Assembly: GCA_963575745.1 (NCBI GenBank)
Contig: CAUYUJ010016705.1
Span: 146,663-210,662 of the forward strand
Reading direction: 5' to 3'
Source: Prorocentrum cordatum
Lineage: Eukaryota > Sar > Dinophyceae > Prorocentrales > Prorocentraceae
DNA: 64,000 bases
Both the position numbers and the translations under genes were made by a program. A model generated the notes under the pieces. That model was not told where the DNA came from. It worked only from the letters and a program-made list of their open reading frames with translations, and made no database searches. Position 1 is the first letter of the stretch. Every line of letters starts with the position of its first letter. Positions 1 to 11,028 of the stretch are shown piece by piece.

Positions 1-570
1 GAGGAAAAGGAAACGCGACCGCAGTGATCGGAGTCAAAACGAGAACTTAGCACAACATCCTTTTTTGAATCAAGTGTTCCCCCCCTCCAGCGTGCGCCAG
101 AAAACGTTTCCGTTCCCCCCATCCCTCGCACGCCGTTCCCCCTTCTCTCTTTGTCTCCTTTGTTTTTGTCCTTCCTCCTCCTTTTCCACGTCCCCCTCCC
201 TCTTCTTCCCCTCCCCGTATCCTCGCCTTCGACGCCGTCGCCGCCGCGGTTCCCGTAGTACTTTTGGCACGCATGAGTGCTTTTATTACCCCGAATCCCC
301 AGCCGCCCAAGATTGACCCAGATGCCCCCGAACTCGCCCCAGGATTCTCCAGCAATTTTCCCGATGGCCCGACAATGTTTAAACGAATGCCCAAGGCAGC
401 CCACCAAGCTTCCATGGGTTCCCGGGAAACATGCAACACCGTTCGGCCGAACGCGTGTTACCGCCGCAGGCTCCGCCGACTCTCCATCTCGTCTTATTGC
501 AACAGGCTCCGCCGATACTTCGTCTAGATCTAGAGCGCGCGCGCAAAGCTCGTGCGCGATGGTTCTTATA
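1..570. other. no gene recognised
   Basis: Mixed sequence with a pyrimidine-rich stretch around 100-230. The short open frames on both strands are low complexity (Ser/Pro/Phe on +, Arg/Gly/Glu on -), and none shows a recognisable domain. Confidence 0.5.
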
Positions 571-807
571 TATGTTTGTGTGCATGTGTGTGTGTCTGTC
601 TGTCTGTTTGTTAGTCAGTTTGTCTGTCAGTCAGTCAGTCTGTCTTTATGCCTGTCTGTCTGTCTGTATGTATGTATGTAAATGTAAATGTAAATGTAAA
701 TGTAATGTAATGTAATGTAATGTAATGTAATGTAATGTAATGTAATGTAATGTAATGTAATGTAATGTAATGTAATGTAATGTAATGTAATGTAATGTAA
801 TGTAATG

Positions 808-838
<31 letters not shown>

Positions 839-1095
839 TGTAATGTAATGTAATGTAATGTAATGTAATGTAATGTAATGTAATGTAATGTAATGTAATG
901 TAATGTAATGTAATGTAATGTAATGTAATGTAATGTAATGTAATGTAATGTAATGTAATGTATTGTAATGTAATGTAATGTAATGTAATGTAATGTAATG
1001 TAATGTAATGTAATGTAATGTAATGTAAATATACACATCTGCATACACTCATGTGCGTATGTACATGTGTATATATGTGTGTATATATATATATT

Positions 1096-1140
<45 letters not shown>
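571..1140. repeat. microsatellite cluster: TGTC/TATG, (TAATG)n, (TA)n
   Basis: A run of short-period repeats. TGTC/TATG-type tetramers (about 590-700) pass into a long TAATG pentanucleotide tract (about 697-1027), interrupted once by TATG repeats near 806-835. A TA-rich tract follows (about 1080-1140). The pentamer period leaves reading frames open on the minus strand, which read as repeated ITLHY-type peptides and are artefacts. Confidence 0.95.
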
Positions 1141-1142
<2 letters not shown>

Positions 1143-1149
1143 TTGGATG

Positions 1150-1900
1150 CATGTATCTAGTGGCATTATGCCTAGGTTGTGGGTGTGAAGCCTATTGGAT
1201 GTTTGTTGGGATCTTGTGGGAGGCCTCTCGGTGGCCTCTGGGAGGCAGTTTGGACGCCTCTTGGGGGCCTCTTTTGGGCCTCTTGGGGCCTCTTTTGGGC
1301 CTCGTGGGCGCCGGGGCCTCTTGGGGGCTTCTTGGGGCCTCCTGGTGGCCTCTTGGGGCTTTCTGGGGGTCTTTGGGGCGGAAGGCTTGGAGTTTCGGTT
1401 CGTGTTCCCTCTCCTGGGCCCTTTAGGGCCGTTTTGGGGCCCTCTTGGGCCGTCTTGGGCGTCTCTTGGGCCGTCTTGGGGCCCTCTTGGTCTGTTTTGG
1501 GGCCCTCTTGGGGGCCTTTTGGGCCGTTTTGGGGCGGTCTTTGGGGCCTTTTGGGCGGGCCGTCTTGGAGCGCCGAGAAGAAAAGGCAACATCCTTCAAA
1601 CATCAATGCAATATGACAGATTTTGGCTTCTCGGAGCACTCTTGGGCGGCTTGTTGGACGCTTCTTGGTGCGTCTTGGCGGCCGCTTGGGCCATCTTGGG
1701 GCCTTTTTGGACGTTTTGGAACGATCATTGGGCGTCTCGGGGCCATCTTGGACCGTCTGGGGGGCTTCGTGGGGTCCCCTTGGCCCGTCGGAGGCCCTCT
1801 TGGGCCTGGGAATCATGCGACAAGATGCCGGGAATCCCAAGGGGCACGCGGGAAGCGCCAAGAGATTTCGGAATTTGGTGTCCGGGCTCTCTGAAGACTC
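1150..1900. repeat. CTTGGGGCC-type minisatellite with 5' module, copy A
   Basis: Begins with a module (about 1150-1215) that also precedes the copies at 2865 and 52870. It contains AGTGGC, a GTGGGT core, GAAGCCT and a TTGGGATCTTGTGG motif. Degenerate 9-12 bp units of the CTTGGGGCC type follow to about 1850. An AT-richer insert near 1575-1635 (AGGCAACATCCTTCAAA) resembles inserts at about 3330, 5500 and 7080. Translations are repeated WGPLG (+) or KRPPRGPQE (-) peptides with no known domain. Confidence 0.85.
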
Positions 1901-2004
1901 CTCAGGACTGAGCATTGAGGCTCCAGGGAATGGGCAAAGGACCTGAGGACACGCCCACTCCGTGCCAAGAGGCATGGTGGCGGTTAGACGCCTATACATA
2001 GATA

Positions 2005-2290
2005 CATGTATAGTTGTGTATGTATGTCTACATGTATGTATGCATATATGCATGCATGTATGCATGTATGTATGTGTGTATGCATGTATGTTTGTATGTA
2101 TGTATGTATTTAGTGTGTGTAGTGTTTGTAGTGTATGTATGTATGTATGTATGTATGTATGTATGTATGTCTGTCATGTATGTATGTATGTATGTGTGTA
2201 TGTATGTATGTATGTATGTATGTATGCATGCATGTATGTATGTATGTATGTATGTATGTATGTATGTATGTATATATTTATAGTGTGTGT
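2005..2290. repeat. (GTAT)n microsatellite
   Basis: Imperfect TATG tetranucleotide tract with occasional CATG variants, ending in a short TA-rich segment. It is symmetrical enough that frames on both strands are open and repetitive. Confidence 0.95.
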
Positions 2291-2423
2291 ACTAGATTTC
2301 GAGTCGTATACATACACACATATATACATATATACAGATACATTATATATATAGATATGTATTCCCAAAGCTGTGTTAGCATTTCGGGTTGTTTACTTGT
2401 CTTTTCAGGAACTGTGCTCTTTT

Positions 2424-2640
2424 GTCGGGTCCGCCGCTTATTGCTGCCGTCGCCGCCCTGTCGCCGCGTCGTCGCCGCCCGTCGTCTAGGCTCGTTCGTC
2501 GGGTCTGCTGTCTTGTTGCCGCCGTCTCCGCCCCGTCGCCGCGTCGTCGCCGCCCGTCGTCTGGGCTCGTTTGTCGGGTCCGACGCCTTGTTCCCGCCGT
2601 CGTCGCCTCGTCGCCGCCCTTGGCCGCCGCCTCGTTGCAC
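2424..2640 (+). repeat. three tandem ~75-bp GTCGCCGCC-rich units
   Basis: Three consecutive units begin with GTCGGGTC at about 2424, 2498 and 2573. Each continues through GCCGTCGCCGCC-like sequence to a GTCTGGGCTCGTT-like end, and the third is truncated and diverged. A small repeat of TTGCAATCCAATCG follows at 2645-2675. No gene is recognised from here to 2865. Confidence 0.85.
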
Positions 2641-2864
2641 ACTCCGGTTGCAATCCAATCGGTTGCAATCCAATCGATCGCACTCTAGTCGATTGCGCAA
2701 CATATCCGTAGAGGATTCGCCCCCTGCCGCCAGCCCCCTCTCTATCATAATGGGATATATCAGAATCGCGTCGGTGCGTCTCGGCGCTGCCTTGGCGCAT
2801 CTGGGAACATCATGCGGGGGCGGAAAGGGATCATCAGCGTACACTGGGACGTTGGCGTTCTGCT

Positions 2865-3475
2865 AGTGGCTTTCGGCCCATCCCACCACCGTTCGTGGGT
2901 TGTGGGTCTGAGGCCTCTTGTATACGTGTTGGGGTGTCATGGGGAGCCTCTCGGGGGCTTCTTGGAGGCGGTTTGGGCGCTTCCTGGGGGCCTCTTGGGG
3001 CCTCGTGGGGTATCTTCTGGGCCTCTTGGAGGCCTCTTAGGCGCGTCTTGGGCGCCTCTTGGGGCCTCTTGGGGCCTTTGGGTGGCCTCTAAGGGGCCTC
3101 CAGGGGCTTCCCGGGGCAGAAATATATAATTTCCAGTTTCGTGGTCCCCTGCTTGGGCCCCTCTTGGGGTTGTCTTTGGGCCCTCTTGGGCCGTCTTCAG
3201 CGCTTCTTGGTCCATCTTGGAGCCCTCCTGGACCGTCTTTGGGCCCTCTTGGAGGCCTCTTGGGCTGCCTTGGTCTTGGGAGCTTCTTGAGCCGTCCTGG
3301 AGCGACGGGAAGCCGAAAATGCGAGAAGGCCAAGATCCTTCAAAAACCTTATGGTCAAATCTACTATTTTGGCCTCTTGGGGCTCTCCCGGGAGGCCTCT
3401 TGGAGCGCTCTTGGGGCCTCTTGAGGCCCTCTTGGGCCGTCTTGGAACCACCTTCGGGCGCCTTGGAGCACTCTT
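2865..3475. repeat. CTTGGGGCC-type minisatellite with 5' module, copy B
   Basis: Starts with the same module as the copies at 1150 and 52870 (AGTGGC, TTCGGCCCATCCC, ACCGTTCGTGGG, GTGGGTCTGAGGCCTC). The degenerate CTTGGGG array follows, with an AT-richer insert near 3325-3375 (CCAAGATCCTTCAAAAACC). It is a member of a dispersed composite repeat family. Neither strand carries a recognisable protein. Confidence 0.85.
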
Positions 3476-3477
3476 GG

Positions 3478-3665
3478 CTTCGGCAACGCAAATACGGCGT
3501 ACAATGCAAAGGTTTATGGCTTCGGGGACGCGAATATAGCGTAATGTGCAGGGGCTTGTTGCTTCGGGGATGCACAGATTGTCTAATATTCTAGGGTTTC
3601 CCGGAAACGCGAACTTTGCGTAACTTGCAGAAGATTCTGGTTTCGTGGGCACGAATATAATGTCT
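3478..3665 (+). repeat. degenerate ~40-bp tandem repeat, about five copies
   Basis: Successive units start with CTTCGG or TTTCG followed by an ACGCGAAT-like core and a GCGTAA-TGCAG-like tail (about 3478, 3519, 3561, 3600, 3640). Copies are strongly diverged. No gene is seen from 3666 to 3870. Confidence 0.7.
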
Positions 3666-3869
3666 TTTTACGTGTCCCACGCCCCCGCGGGAATTCAGAG
3701 CACGCGATCCGAGGGTGGTGAATTGCTGATTTGGGGCTCCCCCCCCTCGCGCGGACTTCAACAATTTACAGTAGGAAGCAGAAAGCAGGACTGCTAAATT
3801 GAAGACTTGGAACTGCAGTTGGCGCAGGGTTCAGTGACCTAGTCCTACAGCCTGGTGGGCCTGCTAGGG

Positions 3870-4105
3870 GGCCGGCGGATATTGCACCGCAAATGTTGCA
3901 CCACATATATCACACCACGCGTAGCGTGCACCACATTGATTGCACAATATACATTGCACCGCCTAGATCGCACTACGTAGAAAGCTCCACATTAATTGCG
4001 CAACGTAGATCGCACCACGGATATTGCATCACATAGGTTGCGCAACACAGACTGACACCACGTCTATTGCAGTACGCAGGTTGCTCAATCTATATTGCGC
4101 AACAT
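3870..4105 (+). repeat. degenerate TTGCACCAC-type short repeats
   Basis: About ten to twelve loosely spaced copies of a motif of the form TTGCACCAC, CACATAGATTGC or TTGCGCAAC, roughly every 15-25 bp. The reverse complement of the same motif family (GTGGTGCAA) forms the block at 37940-38215. Confidence 0.75.
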
Positions 4106-4488
4106 TGATGGCTAGAAATATATTGTTTTGAGTCCACGCTGGCTAACATACAATAGTTGTTTGTTGCTTTGTCGCGGTTGCGTTTTCCTTTGCGAACTTA
4201 CAGGCGAGAAACCCATTTTGAGAACGAGCCGAGCTCCATGCCATTCCAGAATTTTCGTATTGTCGCAGGATGTTGCGGGCGAACATTCGCTTTCGAGAAG
4301 AGCTGGGTTCCACTTTCGTAACGGATGCAATTGTAAAAAACGAATGTGCGTTGTGCTAAGGCGAGAGCAGCATTTTGAAAACAAGAAACGCCCTCACCCC
4401 TGAGCGGCGACGCTGAACGAAGACACGCGTGGCGAGCCGACATCACAGGGGGCGTGCTGGGAGTGGATGGCCACTGCCGCAGAGGACC
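4106..4488. other. no gene recognised
   Basis: Moderate-GC unique sequence with short open frames on both strands, none with a recognisable domain. A short segment near 4340 (ACGAATGTGCGT) also occurs near 5882. Confidence 0.4.
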
Positions 4489-4489
4489 G

Positions 4490-5010
4490 ACCACGGCACG
4501 GCACGGCACGGCCATGCGGGCACGGCCCGGCACGGCCCGGCACGTCACCCCTCCGGCATCCTGGCCGCACGGCGCGGCACGGCACGCGGGCAGGCACGCT
4601 CCTGTGCGCTCCAGGACCCGTGCGCGACGCGGCGCGCGGGCACGGCACGGCGCGGCGCGGCGCGGCACCGCCCTCTGCAGCCCGGGCGCGGCACGGATGG
4701 CGCCCTCGAGGGCGCGAAGTTCTTCGCGCCTCGCGCTCCGCGGGTCGGCTCCGATTCCCCCTCCTCCTCCTCCTCTCCCCCGGGAGGCGGCGCGGGAACG
4801 CGAAGTTCTTCGCGCTTCGCGCAGCGCGGAGCGCGGAGTTGGGAGCCCTTGCCCCGTGGAATTCCAGGATTCGAGCACGGGGCGGTGCGGCACGGGACGC
4901 GGGCATGGCGCGGCATGGCGCGGCGCGGCGCGCTTGTCGCACTCTACGGCGCGGCATAGTCTTTCGCACTGCAGAGTTTAAGCGTGGCACGGCACGGCAT
5001 TTTTCTTGTA
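4490..5010 (+). repeat. GCACG pentanucleotide array with palindromes
   Basis: Repeated GGCACGGCACGG pentamers with GGCGC variants, interrupted by two similar palindromic segments. GGCGCGAA-GTTC-TTCGCGCC at about 4714-4733 forms an 8-bp stem with a 4-nt loop; a related CGCGAA-GTTC-TTCGCG lies at about 4799-4814. Open frames on both strands are Ala/Arg/Gly-rich shadows. Confidence 0.85.
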
Positions 5011-5054
5011 CGGAATTAAGGCTCGGCATCCTCGTAGCTGTGGCAAACTGTTGG

Positions 5055-5950
5055 CGCCTCGCGCATCCCCACCAACCCATCCAGAAGCAGATCGCCAGGC
5101 GAGTTACATGAGGGAAGTATAGGAGCATGCAGTTTGAACACCGCCTTGGACATTTTTTCTCGGAGGTCTATTGGAGCCATCTTGGGTCTCTCTTGGGGTC
5201 CTCGCGGAGCGACTTGGGGCACTCTTGGGCCCCTCTTGGGGCCTTTTTGATGGGGTCCAGGGGCCTGTTGGGGCTCTCTGGGGGTCTGGGAGGCCTCTGG
5301 GCGCAATTTTTGGCTCACTGCTCAAAGAGAGGGGGGGTCGACCCCTCGCAGGCTCAAACATGACCATGACGTCTTGGGGCGCTCTTGGGCGCGCTTGGGC
5401 GCTCTTGGGTCCGTCTTGGAGCCCTCTTGGGTTCCTCTTGGGGCCCTCTTGGGCAATGTTGGGGCCATCTTGAGGCCGAGGCCCATCGGAAGCGAAAAGG
5501 CGAGAAGGCAATCATCATCAATTTTCCCCAGGTTTTGGAGCTCTTCCTGTTTCTTGGGGGGGTCCTTGGAGGGCTCGGAGGGCACTCGAAACTGTCTTGG
5601 GGCCGTCTTGAGGCCTCTTGGATGTGCGTCGGAGGCTATTTGAGCCATCTTGAGTTAGCTGGAGCCATCTTGGAGGCCATCTTGGGGTCTCTCAGGCCCT
5701 CCTGGAACCATCTTGGGCGATCTTGGGGGCTCTAACGCCTCGCGCCCCCTCCCTCCCAGGCCCAGGGGAGGGGTAGGGGGAGGGGTAAACCTACCCCTCG
5801 AGCAGGGAAAGGATAGTTCTGGGTAGAGGGAAGGCAAAACTCGTTGAATCACCCACGCCCAAAGGGCTGGTGGGACTTTGAAGACGAATGTGCGTCCTGG
5901 TAGCAGGCGGAAATTTCGAACTTCAGGATCAGGCGAAGTCTCAGCCGAAA
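5055..5950. repeat. composite minisatellite element, copy C
   Basis: Three parts in order. The 5' module (5055-5130) has CATCCCCACCAACCCATCC and ends in GAGCATGCAG. The CTTGGGG array runs 5165-5735 with an AT-richer insert near 5500. The 3' module (5735-5890) has GGGGAGGGGTAGGGGGAGGG and AAAGGGCTGGTGGGA. The same three-part order recurs at 6415-7930, which makes this a repeat family and not just a minisatellite. Confidence 0.8.
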
Positions 5951-6017
5951 TGCCCAGCCCGCCCCGCCGACGTGTCTGGCGGCCAGCTGAGGACGAGTTT
6001 TCCATAAGGAAAGGGAA

Positions 6018-6115
6018 AGAAGGAGGAGGCGGAGGCGGAGGCGGAGGCACAGGAGGAGGAGGCGGAGGCGGAGGAGGAGGAGGAGGAGGAGGAGGGGGAG
6101 GAGGAGGACGAGGAA
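6018..6115 (+). repeat. (GGA)n microsatellite
   Basis: GGA/GGC triplet tract. The long minus-strand open frame crossing it reads poly-Pro or poly-Ser here. Confidence 0.9.
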
Positions 6116-6414
6116 GAGTGTGGCGTAGGCTGGCCTTTCTTGTTTCTTCCGCGCGAGGGCCGCCAAGGAAGGCGGACGGGGCGGAGAGAGAAAGACGGCT
6201 GTCGCCGCCGCGGGTGCGCGCGAGGCGCCCGGCGTCTACCTCCACAAGGACCGCGGCGGCTCTCGTCGGGGGCGCCTCCCGTCTTCGGAAGGAACGGGAA
6301 GCAACGGCGTGAGCATAGATTTTCGGAGGTCCGCGCCCAGGCCCATCTCCCTTGCGCGCGGAAGGCGGCAGGGTTCCAGTGGCGATCCAAGAGACACGCG
6401 TGGACCTCCGAAAT

Positions 6415-7930
6415 TCTAGACGCTTCGCGTATCCCCACCAGCCCGTCCAGAAATGAGTCCCAGGGGAGTGGAGGTTATGAGGGAAGCGGGGGAGCATGCA
6501 GAAGAACAGAGGGCGGGGTGAGCCGCCATATACCCCAAGAGGGGGAGGATGTAGGAGGAGCCGTCGTCGTCGGAGTAGGAGGAGGAAGAGGAGGAGCAGG
6601 AGGAGGAGCAGGAGGAGGAGGAGGAGGAGGAAGATAAGGAGGAGGAGATGGAGGACTGCGAGGACGAGGAGGACGAGAAGGAGGAAAAGGAAAAGGAGGA
6701 GGAGGAGGAGGAGGAGGAGGGGGAGGGGGAGGAGGGAGGAGGAAGAAAAAGAGGAGGAGGAGGAGGACAATGGCGAGCTTGGGGGCCTCTTGGGCCGTCT
6801 TTGGGCCTCTTGGCGGTCCCGGGGGCCTCTTGCGTATCTCGGGGAGCCTCTTGTGGCCTCTTGGGGGTCTCTTGGGGGCCTCTTGGAGGCCTCTTGGGGG
6901 CCTCTTGGGGCCTCTTGGGGCTCTCTTGGGGCGCTCTTGGGGCGCTCTTGGGAGCTTTCGAGGCGCTCTTGGGGCCATCTTGGAGGAGATCTATCAAAGA
7001 AGGGGGGGTCCTCAATTAGCGCTGCCCCTCTAGAGTGCCTCGAATCGCTTCTTGGGCCCTTCTTGAGGCCAAAATCTTTCCAAAACCTAGGTAAAATCAA
7101 TGTTTTGTGTTTTCTCGCCTTTTCGCTCTTGGAGCCGTCTTGGGCCGTCTTGGGAGCCTCTTGGGCCTCTTGGAGGTCTCTTGGGAGCCTTTTGGAGGCC
7201 TCTTGGGCGCCTCTTGGGGCCTCTTGGGGCGCTCTTGGGGCGCTCTTGGGGCGCTCTTGGGAGCCTTCGGGGCGCTCTTGGGGCCATCTTGGAGGAGATC
7301 GATCAAAGAAGAGGGGGTCCCCAATTAGCGTTGCCCCTCTAGAGTGCCTCGAGTCGCCTCTTGGGCCCCCCAAGAGGCCAAAATCCTTCCAAAACCTAAG
7401 GAAAATCAATGTTTTTTGTTTTCTCGCCTTTTCGCTCTTGGAGCCGTCTTGGGCCATCTTGAACTCTCTTGGGGCCTCTTGGGGGTCTCTTGGCAGCCTC
7501 TTAGAGGCTTCTTGGGGGCCTCTTGGGGTCTCTTGGGGCCCTCTTGGGGCGCTCTTGGGGCGCTCTTGGGAGCCTTCGGGGCGCTCTTGGGGCCATCTTG
7601 GAGGAGATCTATCAAAGAAGGGGGGAGCTCCAATTAGGGTTGCCCCTCTAGAGTGCCTCGAAGCGCCTCTTGGGCCCCCCCAAGAGGCCAAAATCCTTCC
7701 AAAACCTAGGTAGAATCAATGTTTTGTGCTTTCTCGCTTTTTCGCTCTTGGAGCCGTCTTGAGCCATCTTGGGCGTCCCTGACACCTCGCGAGACGCCTC
7801 GTCCAGGTCAGTGGGGAGGGGTAAGGGGAGGGGTAAACCCCTCCCCGAAGGGAAAGAAGGGGGGTTGGCAGAGGAAACGCTCTAGACCACCTACGCCCTA
7901 AAGGGCTGGTGGGATTGGAGGAGGACATTT
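6415..7930. repeat. composite minisatellite element, copy D, with three ~310-bp units
   Basis: The 5' module (6418-6500, GTATCCCCACCAGCCCGTCC through GAGCATGCAG) and 3' module (7785-7925) match copy C. A GGA-rich tract lies at 6540-6770. From 6770 the CTTGGGG array forms three higher-order units of about 310 bp. Each ends with GGAGGAGATCGATCAAAGAA, a GCCCCTCTAGAGTGCCTCG box and a TCCAAAACCTAGG-like AT-richer insert (boxes near 7025, 7333 and 7645). Units are similar enough that both strands stay open for hundreds of codons. Confidence 0.85.
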
Positions 7931-7959
7931 ACAGATCCCCCTTGGCAGGAGGGAGGACA

Positions 7960-8275
7960 CTATTCAGAGAACGAGGAGGATGAGGAGGAGGATGATGAGA
8001 AGGAGGAGGAGGCGGAGGAGGAGGAGAAGGGGACGGGGGCATGAGGAGAAGGAGGAGGCGGCGGAGGCGCTCCTGGGAGTCCAACGTCAGTTCGGGCTGC
8101 GGAGTGCAGTGGGCTTGGCACCACTCTGCACGTGGGACACGAGCGGCCTTGCCCGAGAACCGGCGCGGCCCGTGTGCGGCCCATGCCGAAAGGTACGTCA
8201 GAAGGAGGAGGAGGAAGAGGAGGAGGAGGAGGAGGGGCAGGAGGAGGGGCAGGAGGAGGAGGAGGAGGTGGACCT
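7960..8275 (+). repeat. GGA-rich tracts
   Basis: Two GGA/GAG triplet tracts (about 7970-8060 and 8200-8270) flank roughly 140 bp of unique sequence. No gene is recognised in this stretch or in the following 8276-8760, which is partly CTC-rich (8440-8580). Confidence 0.85.
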
Positions 8276-8762
8276 TTGCAAACGATTGATTCCGATGAAC
8301 GCTCAATGACTATGCCATCTTGTTGTTTCTCTATCCCGTCGTGAGGCCCGACCCCAGCCGGCGTCCGTGTCAGATCTTCGGCGGCCGGCAGCGGCCCTCG
8401 TCCTCGTCGTCCTTCGCGTCCTCGTCGTCGTGGTCGTCGTGCTTCTCCTCCTCTTCCTCCCCCCCCTCCCCTGGTCATGAGCGTCGTCGTGCAGTCGACG
8501 TCGTCGCCTCCGCCCCTGCTCCTTCTCCTCCTCCTCCCGTTCCTCCTCTTCCTCTTCTTCCTCCTCCTTCTCCTCCCCCGCTTCCTGACTTCGGATCCGC
8601 CGTACTTGGGAGCCGCCGTGCCTCAGCCCGCGCTGGCGCCGTACTTCGTGCCACAGCTTCGCTGAGGCTCCACGGCCATCACGCTACGCCCCGGGCGGGC
8701 TCGCCAGCGTAGCGCTCGGGAGCCTCGAGACGGGGGTCAGTGCAGACGGGGGTCAGCCAGAG

Positions 8763-8937
8763 CGCTGGATCTTGCAGGATCCTGCAGCGCTAGGGTCGCA
8801 TTGACCCGGGTTTGGGTGCAGGATCCTGCAGGATCCTGCAGGATCCTTCGCATTGACCCGGGTTTGGGTGCAGGATTTTGCAGGATTTTGCAGGCCTGAT
8901 TGACCCGGGTCTGGATTGACCCGGGTCAGAAGATCCC
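8763..8937 (+). repeat. repeats of ATTGACCCGGGT plus GCAGGATCCTGCAG palindromes
   Basis: The 12-mer ATTGACCCGGGT occurs four times (about 8799, 8854, 8899, 8914), followed by TTGGGTGCAGGAT or a variant. Between copies, the palindromic GCAGGATCCTGCAG unit is repeated and decays to GCAGGATTTTGCAGG. The CCCGGG and GGATCC-CTGCAG palindromes make this block cruciform-prone. Confidence 0.85.
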
Positions 8938-9036
8938 CGAAGCGCAGCCGCGTAGCACGCCCTGGCCCCAGATCCTGGCCCCGCCTCCGCCTCTGGAGAG
9001 GGGGGAGGGCGCCTCTTCCCTCTGGCGGGCAAGGAG

Positions 9037-9103
9037 GGGATGCTGCTGCTGATGATGATGCTGCTGATGATGACGATGATGCTGATGCTGATGATGCTGA
9101 TGA

Positions 9104-9167
<64 letters not shown>

Positions 9168-9429
9168 AATGATGGTGATGATGATGGTGATGGTGGTGGT
9201 GGTGGTGGTGATGATGATGATGATGATGCTGCTGCTGATGATGATGATGGTGCTGCTGACGATGATGCTGATGATACGCTGATGCTGATGATGTTAATGA
9301 CGATGATGATGATGGTGATGATGGTGATGATGATGCTGGTGATGATGGTGATGGTGGTGGTGATGATGGTGGTGATGATGATGGTGGTGGTGGTGCTGCT
9401 GCTGATGAGGCTGATGAGGCTGATGAGGC

Positions 9430-9470
<41 letters not shown>

Positions 9471-9652
9471 CTGATGCTGATGCTGATGCTGATGGTGATG
9501 AAAATCATGATGATGCGGAGGAGGAGGAGGAGGAGGAGGAGGAGGAGGAGGAGGAGGAGAAAAGAGGAGGAGGAGGAGGCGGAGGCGGAGGCGGAGGCGG
9601 AGGCGGAGGCGCAGGAGGAGGAGAAGGAGGCTGATGAGGTTGATGATGAGGT

Positions 9653-9732
<80 letters not shown>

Positions 9733-9860
9733 GTGATGAAAATCATGATAATATGGAGGAGGAGGAAGAGGAGGAGGAGGCGGAGGCGGAGGCGGAGGCG
9801 CAGGAGGAGAAGGAGGAGGAGGAGGAGGAGAAGGAGGAGGAGGAGGAGGAGGGGGGACAG
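9037..9860 (+). repeat. GAT/GCT and GGA triplet microsatellites
   Basis: Long GATGAT/GCTGCT tracts at 9037-9500 and 9637-9740, each followed by GGA tracts (9510-9630, 9750-9852). The apparent 380-residue + frame and 280-residue - frame are homopolymer runs (Asp, Glu, Met; Ile, His, Leu on the other strand) with no independent coding evidence. Confidence 0.95.
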
Positions 9861-10955
9861 ACCCCGCCGACCCGGGCGGTCTCCAGCTTGGGTGGGGGGA
9901 CCCCGACTTCCTCGCGCTGTGGAATGGGGTGGGGCCTTCCTTGCACTTCTCGGCCTCGGGGGGTCCCTGGCCGGGCCACGGGGACCGTCGAGAAAATGAT
10001 TCGTGATGAGGAGCCGCTCATCAGGAAGGGCCCAGACCATAGGGAATTCACGTTGTGAAATAATCACGACGTCGGAGGTCTGGGTTGGAGGGTAGAAGTT
10101 TGATCGTAGCCAGAAATGGGATGGGGCGGGATGCAAGGGTGTTCTCGGTTCGGTTGGTTCGGGTGTATCGCAGTCGTTTCGGTCGGATCGGCTGTCGTAC
10201 CTTTGTTGCGTCGCTACGCCTTTCTACGAAGTTCTTTATGAGCCTGTCGGTTTCGGTCGGTTTCGGTTTCGTTGCCATTGTGAGTTGTTTTCGGCTGCTG
10301 TCGTCGTGGGCGCCTATGGGAATGGAGCGTGGAGGGGAGAAAGTTGCCAGAATTCAGGATTCGGAATCTGTTTCACTGCATGCCGACAGCGAGTCTCGGA
10401 CGCAGCGACTGGATTAGGTGCACTTGCCTCCGCAGGAAACGCATCAGAACCGTTTGTTCATGCCTGCCACTCGAAAGCTCCTCGTAGTATGGGAGTGCGA
10501 TTTTTCTCTCCCAGCACCCTACGCAGCCGGGCGAGGTCATGATTTCTCGTGTCTGTATTCGTCAGAGGAAGGGTTGCATGCCCGAAGTGATGCAGATTGG
10601 CTGCGTCACAGGATGCCCCTTGCCGAGAAGGACGAGATTGGGATGGATACGAGGATACAACGATGATAAAAATTTGGGATGGGGTGTGGCGGGATTGGAA
10701 CGGTGTGGAATGGGCAAGTGGATGTGACGGGGATGCGGCCTCCAGCCAGGCTGCGTTCTCCGCCCGTTTCCCATCCCCGTCCCCGCCACGCTCGTCTCCA
10801 TTTCTCATCATCCCCTCCGCATCCTCGTCGACCCCCTCCCCTCCTCTGGCCAGTCAGCTTCTCCTGGAATTTGGTGGCCGTGTACGGCCGGCCTCACCGT
10901 GTCTGGTGTTTGGTGTTCAGTTTGGGTTCTCATACCCGCTGTGGGCAGCGTTTCA
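9861..10955. other. no gene recognised
   Basis: Unique moderate-GC sequence. TCGG/TTCGG-rich near 10140-10270, and GGGATGGGG or GGAATGGG-like near 10675-10730. Open frames up to about 110 codons exist but show no domain, and no splice or leader signal could be assigned. Confidence 0.4.
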
Positions 10956-10961
10956 CCAGGA

Positions 10962-10995
10962 ATCATCATCATCATCACCACCACCACCACCATTG

Positions 10996-11028
<33 letters not shown>

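Noticed and set aside
5655-7691. 678-codon minus-strand open frame as a protein-coding gene
   Set aside because: It follows the CTTGGGG minisatellite and GGA tracts, the opposite strand is also open for 405 codons, and the peptide is a low-complexity PRGPQEAPKR repeat with poly-Pro/Leu runs and no domain.
8916-10058. 380-codon acidic plus-strand frame and 280-codon minus-strand frame
   Set aside because: Homopolymeric translations of GAT, GCT and GGA triplets; no unique domain or start context.
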